A stretch of 64,000 bases of DNA from Vandiemenella viatica (taxonomy: Eukaryota; Arthropoda; Insecta; Orthoptera; Morabidae), in contig JARYHS010011408.1 in assembly GCA_031002005.1 (NCBI GenBank), positions 222,807,473 to 222,871,472 of the forward strand. The letters are read 5' to 3'. Under the pieces are notes generated by a model. The model did no database searches, was not told the origin of the DNA, and worked only from the letters and a program-made list of their open reading frames with translations. Both the position numbers and the translations under genes were made by a program. How positions within the stretch are numbered: position 1 is the first letter of the stretch; each line of letters starts with the position of its first letter. Below are positions 58,646-64,000 of the stretch, piece by piece.

Positions 58646-61007
58646 CGAAGTCGTGGGTACCAGCTAGTTTTTAATGAAAAGTATAGTGATTGAAGTATGG
58701 GGAAAATTTTACTGGAAACTGAATTATACTACTGAAGACGTCAGCAATTATAACAGTCCGTCCATAGCAGTTTACAAATAACGTGACGTTATAGGTAAAG
58801 CGTTTTGTTAAACGTTTCGCGGGAAAGCTGAATAATGAAAAATATCTCACGTACAGTGAGACTCTGTTGAATAAAAGCAGTGTATAAGAACTGAGAATTT
58901 CCCGGCGTGTTGTTGTAATAAAATCTACTGTGATGTACCTCTGGACTACATTGAAATATTGTGTTTTTACCATACAAACTGATGGTACACCAGTGAAGAT
59001 TTCATGACAACAATATATATATATATATTTATTCCAACACGTCCGAATTTCTTCGAGCGTACACAAATAGAATAAGATACTACGAGATATTTTTTCATTT
59101 TCGTGAGAACACCTGCAAGCAAATTAGAATGTTGATTACTGAGATTCTATTGGCAGCAAGTCATTCTGATAAGCAGACGAGAAATCGCCAATTTTCAATT
59201 GCAATATAAATTTTGAACTGTTCTTCGCTAGTGAAGAAAAGTGACAAATCAAAATTTGGACACAGATTTTTCACTCTCGTGTTTTTACCAATGAAATGAG
59301 TCCTCAACGAACAGATTCACGAGTCTCGAGAAAGCATGTTCTCAACTATGTGGCGTGTATTCGTTCTTTCAGGCTGAGGTGTTGACGCAATATTTTTTGA
59401 ATTATTTCATACGCTATCGCCTTGAAAACATTTTTTTTCATTTAGTTAAATATGAACTTCACACTTTTCAACTGTATGAACCAAACTGAAGGAAGTAACT
59501 TTCCTATACCAGGAAATTTCTAGTTAATATGTGGTTTATTGTTGCAGTTTTAAAAATTTCTACTACATAATGAGAACGTTGAATCCTCAGTGACTAACAG
59601 GTGTTTAGTTGGAACAAGAATTACCTTGAATTCGCCAGCTTTCTAGATGAAATTCGATTCCAGTGGCCCTAACCTGGGTATGAACTGGAGGGAAAAGGAC
59701 ATGTATGGAAGTTTCATCATCTGTAACAAAAGAGGCATCATAGGTGGAAGGTGCAGCTGTTGCAAAGCGAAATAATCTAGTTGGATTATTCCAGATGTTA
59801 CAGCTTTCGTTCTGTTCTAATTCGGCTGAAGGACGTCTATGAGTGCATATTGCGTGGAAAGTGAACGTTGGGGCACGTCTCCCGATAGAAATACTAAAAA
59901 ATAATTAACTGAACGAATAGTTGAGTTTTGCTGTACATTTTTGAAGAGTTTCTTAAGCATTTTAATGAAGCTTAATAGAAACATCTCAGAAATTTTATAA
60001 AGAAAACTCGAAAATTTAGGACGTTATGGCTTTATCGCTAGTATTTACTTCGACATTGACAAAATTTGATTGAAAGTAGCATCGAATGAACGCCTTAGTT
60101 GTTACTTTCGTAAAGGCTAGATAATTATGGAGACGAAATACATGGCATTTATTTGATGCCGAACAATATTCAGCTTAATAAATAACAATTCCTTGATGAG
60201 GGTTCTCATGTAACCAGATTCTTTTCCAGATGAATCTGAAATTAGTCACCAGAACAGAAGATGGTAACGAGGAGAAGATGCGTTTCAGCTCTTGTGATTA
60301 CTACACTAATGTGTTTGCCAGATAGAGGTGCTTCTCGAAGACTATTTCCTGAAGATTTCAACAAAACGTAAATTTTTTGATAAATCAGTGGAATCATTTA
60401 TGAGAACAACGTATTGACGTTTCAAAAAAGATAAGCGACACGGTGAGTATGCTAGAAATGACGAGAAAATCGTAATGATTACTCCGCAGCGACTACCTGT
60501 GATGTATGAGTCTGCAAGGTACTTGTCAATAAAAGAATTTCGTGGTCTATACAACTGTTGTTTTCAAGAATCCAGAATTTGAAGTTTCAATAATTTAAAA
60601 ATCTGGTATGTTCAACAAAGCCATAATTCATCATCTAATAATAACAGATGCGCAGTACACTCAGTACAAAACAATTATCAGAAAATTTAATTGTAAACAG
60701 AAATTAAATTTAATGATGGAGAATCCTTATTTGTCCCGTATTTCACTATCTACCATAAACAGTAGAAAGACAACTTCAAACTCTGTCACCAGGGCGTAAG
60801 ACCACAAAAATTTAGCAACAAGATAACGGCACTTCGTCTAAATGAGTAAAGACTCTATTACTGAAGATTTTAAGGAAAGATCCTTCGTGAGATGGTAATG
60901 AAAAATACATATTTCAAACAACGAGTTTAGGAGTGAGGTCTCTCTATCGTTTTATGAGTGTGTGTGTTTTAATCTGATGATGACGGTAAAAAGTATGTTG
61001 GAAACGT
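58646..61007. other. Gene-poor AT-rich DNA
   Basis: No recognised gene or repeat family. A short (AT)n run lies at 59013-59029. Confidence 0.4.
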
Positions 61008-61228
61008 TTAATGTAAACACATGCGAATTCGGGAGGACGCCGGTTCGAATTCTCGTCCGGGCATCCAGATTTAGGTTTTTCATAATTTACCCAAGATCAC
61101 TCTTGGCGTATGCCGGGATACTTCCTTCAAAAAAGGCCATGACCGAATTACTTCCAGTTCCTTGTCCCCAGTCTCATCCCACCACTAATGACCGCAACGT
61201 CGACGAGGCGTAAAGGACAAGTAAAAAA
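61008..61228 (+). repeat. SINE-1, plus
   Basis: B box GCCGGTTCGAATTCTCG, body GGGCATCCAGATTTAGG, terminus GCAACGTCGACGAGGCGTAA. The first half of the tRNA-like head is replaced or diverged. Confidence 0.83.
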
Positions 61229-61264
61229 GTGTAAACACATGCTTGACGTAGTTCTAATAAGCTG

Positions 61265-61480
61265 ACGAGGGCCGAGGAACTTGTGACGAGTGCCTGTAGA
61301 GCGGAGTCGCTGATGTCACCTTACCTGCTGCAGCGGGAGTGTGCTGGGTAGCGTGTGCGTGGAGCAGGCGTCAGACACTGACTGGCGTGGACCAGCTCTG
61401 CTCGTGGTGGCGCCGGAGTGGGAGAGAGGGACCTGCCGTGCCGCAGAGGGGGACACAGGGACCGCCTTCACTATACCTTA
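61265..61480 (-). promoter_or_regulatory. CpG-rich patch with consensus splice donor
   Basis: GC- and CpG-rich (GGTGGCGCCGGAGTGGG). On the minus strand, GCTGCAGCAG|GTAAGG at 61325/61324 is a consensus 5' splice site at the downstream edge. This layout suits an untranslated first exon and promoter of a minus-strand gene. No coding exon is recognised, so the call is tentative. Confidence 0.3.
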
Positions 61481-61544
61481 ACTAGGGACTACATACATTC
61501 ATTAACCACAAGGACTTTTTCATTTTTTTAAAAAAAATAATATT

Positions 61545-61955
61545 TTTTTCACTTTACACCTCTTCGACGTCACTAGAGGAAACAGAGGGAAGGAATTCGT
61601 CAATGGTTTTTTTAAGGAACCATGCCGGGGGTTATTTAGGGAAACCATGAAAAACAGTAATTAGAAAACGCACTGGCCTCGCACTCGGGAGGATGCCGCT
61701 TCGAATCCCATTCTGGTCATCCAGATTTGAGTTTTCCATGGCTTCCCCAAATCACTCCAGGCTAATGCCGCGATACTTCCATCAAAAGACCATCGTGTAA
61801 TTCCTTCCCGTTCCATGTCCCCCCCCCTCCTGTCCCATCCAGCCTCTAATGACCTCGACGTCGACGAGGCGTAAACCCATAAGTTAAAAAAAAATTGAAT
61901 CTTTACCCTCCCGAATGTGAGACCTGAACGTTACTGCTAACCATACAAGCACGGT
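61545..61955. repeat. SINE-1 inserted inside another SINE-1
   Basis: A minus-strand copy starts at 61545 (CACTTTACACCTCTTCGACG) and breaks off at about 61660. A plus-strand copy then runs from about 61662 (CGCACTGGCCTCGCACTCGG) to 61890 (CGACGAGGCGTAAACCCATA, A-tail). The minus copy's head resumes at 61898 (TTTACCCTCCCGAATGTGAG...CACGGTG, 61955). Confidence 0.78.
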
Positions 61956-62129
61956 GCCACGAGGCAAATAAAAATAAAATTATTTTGAAATTCTGCATAT
62001 TTTCTCAAAAATTCGAAAAATTTATTATGTTTCTACGGTTCCAGATGCTAGTTCTAATCATTGCCAGAATTTCTGCATTAAATCGTACACAGGAGTTCTA
62101 CACTTAATATTATAAATGCGAAAGTTACC

Positions 62130-62355
62130 ACCGAGCGTGATGGGAGAGCACTAGAATTCTGGCCTCACATTCGAGAGGACGGGTGTTGAAATACCAGATT
62201 TAGGTTTTCCATAGTTTCTCCAAATGACTCCAGATGAATGCCGGGTTAGTTCCGTCAAAAGGCCATGGCCAAGTTCCTTCCCGTTCTTTGCCACCAGTCC
62301 TATCCCGCATCTAATAACTTGGACGAGGAGTAAAGCCAAAAGCAAAAAAAAAAAA

Positions 62356-62393
<38 letters not shown>
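62130..62393 (+). repeat. SINE-1, plus, long A tail
   Basis: Head CCGAGCGTGATGGGAGAGCAC, diverged B box, body AGATTTAGGTTTTCCATAG, terminus TTGGACGAGGAGTAAAGCC and a roughly 45-base A-rich tail. Confidence 0.87.
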
Positions 62394-62396
<3 letters not shown>

Positions 62397-62929
62397 GAGA
62401 AGGACGCACGATATTTTTCGAGATAAACAACATATTTTGTCATGGAATTTTGGAAACTAATCGAACAGTGACAGACAGAAGAATATTGTGTGTAAGACCC
62501 TGTAATGTTATATTGATCGCTCAGGCTTCGGCTCTCTCGCAGTCAGTTTGTGTATGATCTGCTTTAACTGGGATATGGTTTTACTCTCATATCAGTACAA
62601 GTTATATTATTTATTTCATAATGGAAGAAACACCTGAATTGTTTTTAAATTAATGACTGAATACGCAAAGAGATACCATTTTTTTTCGAATGTGGGGAGA
62701 ATATTTACCTTAGATAGTATAATTGGCTCGGAACGAGATCTCATGTCTTTTTTTTTTTTAGATTGCAAGCAAGACTTGAGAGTTTACTTTCGCTGGAAGA
62801 AAAACAGAGAAAAATTTGGTATATACTGATTTAAAACACCAAGTGTTATTGATTTACCTAAAACACGACGGAAGTGGGCATTTCTTACTTTCAACAAATA
62901 CTATACAAATATTATTTTGCTATACCAAA

Positions 62930-63182
62930 CCGAGCTTGGTGAGGGAGCGGCGTGACACTGGCCTCACATTCGGGAGGACTCTGGTTCAAATTCCCGTCCT
63001 GTCATCCAGTTTTAGATTTTACATTGTTTTCAGAAATCATTACAGGGGAATTCTGGGATGGTTTCTTCAAAAGACCATGAACAAATTTCTTGCCGTTCCT
63101 TGTCTCCAGTCCTTTCCTACTTCTAATGACTTGGAAGTTCATGCGGCGTAAAGCCCAATAAACAGAAACAGAAACAGAAACG
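62930..63182 (+). repeat. SINE-1, plus, with AAACAG tail
   Basis: Head CCGAGCTTGGTGAGGGAGCG, B box GGTTCAAATTCCCG, body CATCCAGTTTTAGA, terminus CATGCGGCGTAAAGCCC, followed by a short (AAACAG)n tail at about 63162-63182. Confidence 0.85.
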
Positions 63183-63534
63183 ATTACCAAGCCGTTTAAG
63201 TTGAATGGCCGTGGAAGGGATTTTTTTCTTAAATTACAATTATAGGACCTTCTTATCTTCAAGTCTTTAATCATTTTTTTATCGGCTGATATAAATTGAA
63301 GAAACACGTGTCAGTTGTAACAGTTTGTAACAGTACAATCTTCAGTAAATAATCGAAACAGCTTCAAACTTCAGTTTATTAGTTTTCGCAGTTAAGAATT
63401 GTTTTGGCATATTTACATTATTTTTCCTAACATGGTTATTCCAAATCGAAATATTTTATTTGTACATACATCTAACTGATATTTTGCCTACGCTCACACC
63501 ACTATTTGTAGTTATGAAACGAGATTGCTTAGTG

Positions 63535-64000
63535 CAGGGGTGGGCAAATAGCGGCCAGCGGGCCACATGCGTCCCATTTAATTATATATACATTTTTTTT
63601 CCGGTACCCCAAAGACAGCATTAAAAAAATCTGCACTATTTGCAGCTGATTGTATTTGAGAAATTGAATGAACTGAATGAGTCACTGCAGAAAAGGGGTC
63701 GTTTCCATACAAAATGTGCAAGCTTGTAAAATCATTCAAAACAGAAAATCTAGGTCTAGTTTTAAGGCAAACAGGCGAAGGAAATTTTCGTCGTTTCCTT
63801 CTGTTAGGAAAACAGAAAGTGCCTGAAAGTGTTTCTGCTATAATTACAGATGGTCTGCAGAGTTTGGAGAACTAGATCACAAGAAAATTTCAATACTTTC
63901 AGAATACTGAGCCTAAATTCAATTTGCTCTCTTATCCCATCACTGCTGATATTGACACAGCATCTGAGAAGATGCAGCTTGAACTAACTGACATAGTCTG
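63535..64000 (+). mobile_element. hAT transposon, left part, internally deleted
   Basis: It begins CAGGGGTGGGCAAA, a classic hAT terminus, preceded by GCTTAGTG as a possible 8-bp target duplication (its partner is outside the window). Only about 120 bp separate this end from coding sequence that belongs to the C-terminal half of the transposase, so most of the gene is missing. The element runs off the right edge. Confidence 0.75.
63650..64000 (+). pseudogene. hAT transposase remnant (GTF2IRD2/ZBED-like type)
   Basis: Reading from about 63656 gives KLNELNESLQ, the KLNELN-LQG block of GTF2IRD2/ZBED-like hAT transposases. A frameshift near 63710 leads into VKSFKTENLGLVLRQ and GNFRRF. After an in-frame TAG at about 63874 it continues with YPITADIDTASEKMQLELTD, matching the family's PF--DID-A-EELQLEL-D pattern. 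The hAT dimerisation region would lie beyond the window. The frameshift and stop make it a relic. Confidence 0.75.

Noticed and set aside
1..64000. CRISPR array, operons or bacterial genes
   Set aside because: No regularly spaced short repeats with unique spacers and no prokaryotic gene layout; the sequence is an insect-type genome.

Overview
The window is eukaryotic and almost certainly from a large, repeat-rich insect genome. It is AT-rich, has no operons or dense coding, and is packed with Tc1/mariner, hAT-like and Harbinger-like DNA elements, Jockey/CR1-type LINEs and several tRNA-derived SINE families. The mix, including a LINE ending in a GATGTA microsatellite, suggests a polyneopteran such as an orthopteran. 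That is an inference; no host gene here settles it. I find no complete host protein-coding gene, only a candidate exon near the left edge and a few CpG-rich or promoter-like patches.

Layout. 1-2700: non-coding DNA with a degenerate Tc1/mariner element (1408-2521). 2700-11201: first copy (A) of a large duplicated unit, carrying a 3-kb LINE insertion (3788-6820). 11202-13625: an accessory block found only after copy A. It holds three tiers of tandem repeats, then two compact convergent genes of virus-like or Polinton-like character. 13626-14625: exactly 1000 N. 14626-23571: second copy (B) of the unit. B lacks the 3-kb LINE and the accessory block, but carries a 2.7-kb Sailor-like IS630/Tc1/mariner transposon (15412-18094) and a truncated LINE (21182-22362). 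23572-64000: gene-poor DNA filled with SINEs, MITEs, LINE fragments, microsatellites, a satellite trimer, a foldback element, and at the right edge the start of a hAT element.

The most interesting part is 11202-13625. An intronless 212-codon gene faces a frameshifted gene with motifs of a conserved domain that I associate with arthropod virus-like and mobile elements. In both, the stop codon lies inside an AATAAA polyadenylation signal. A five-unit array with CAGCTG palindromes and an arthropod initiator motif lie directly upstream of the first gene. The block starts where copies A and B diverge and ends at the assembly gap. It may be an insertion present on only one haplotype or one duplicate. 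Apart from this block, the coding signal is selfish DNA. Most copies are visibly dead through frameshifts, stops or truncation.
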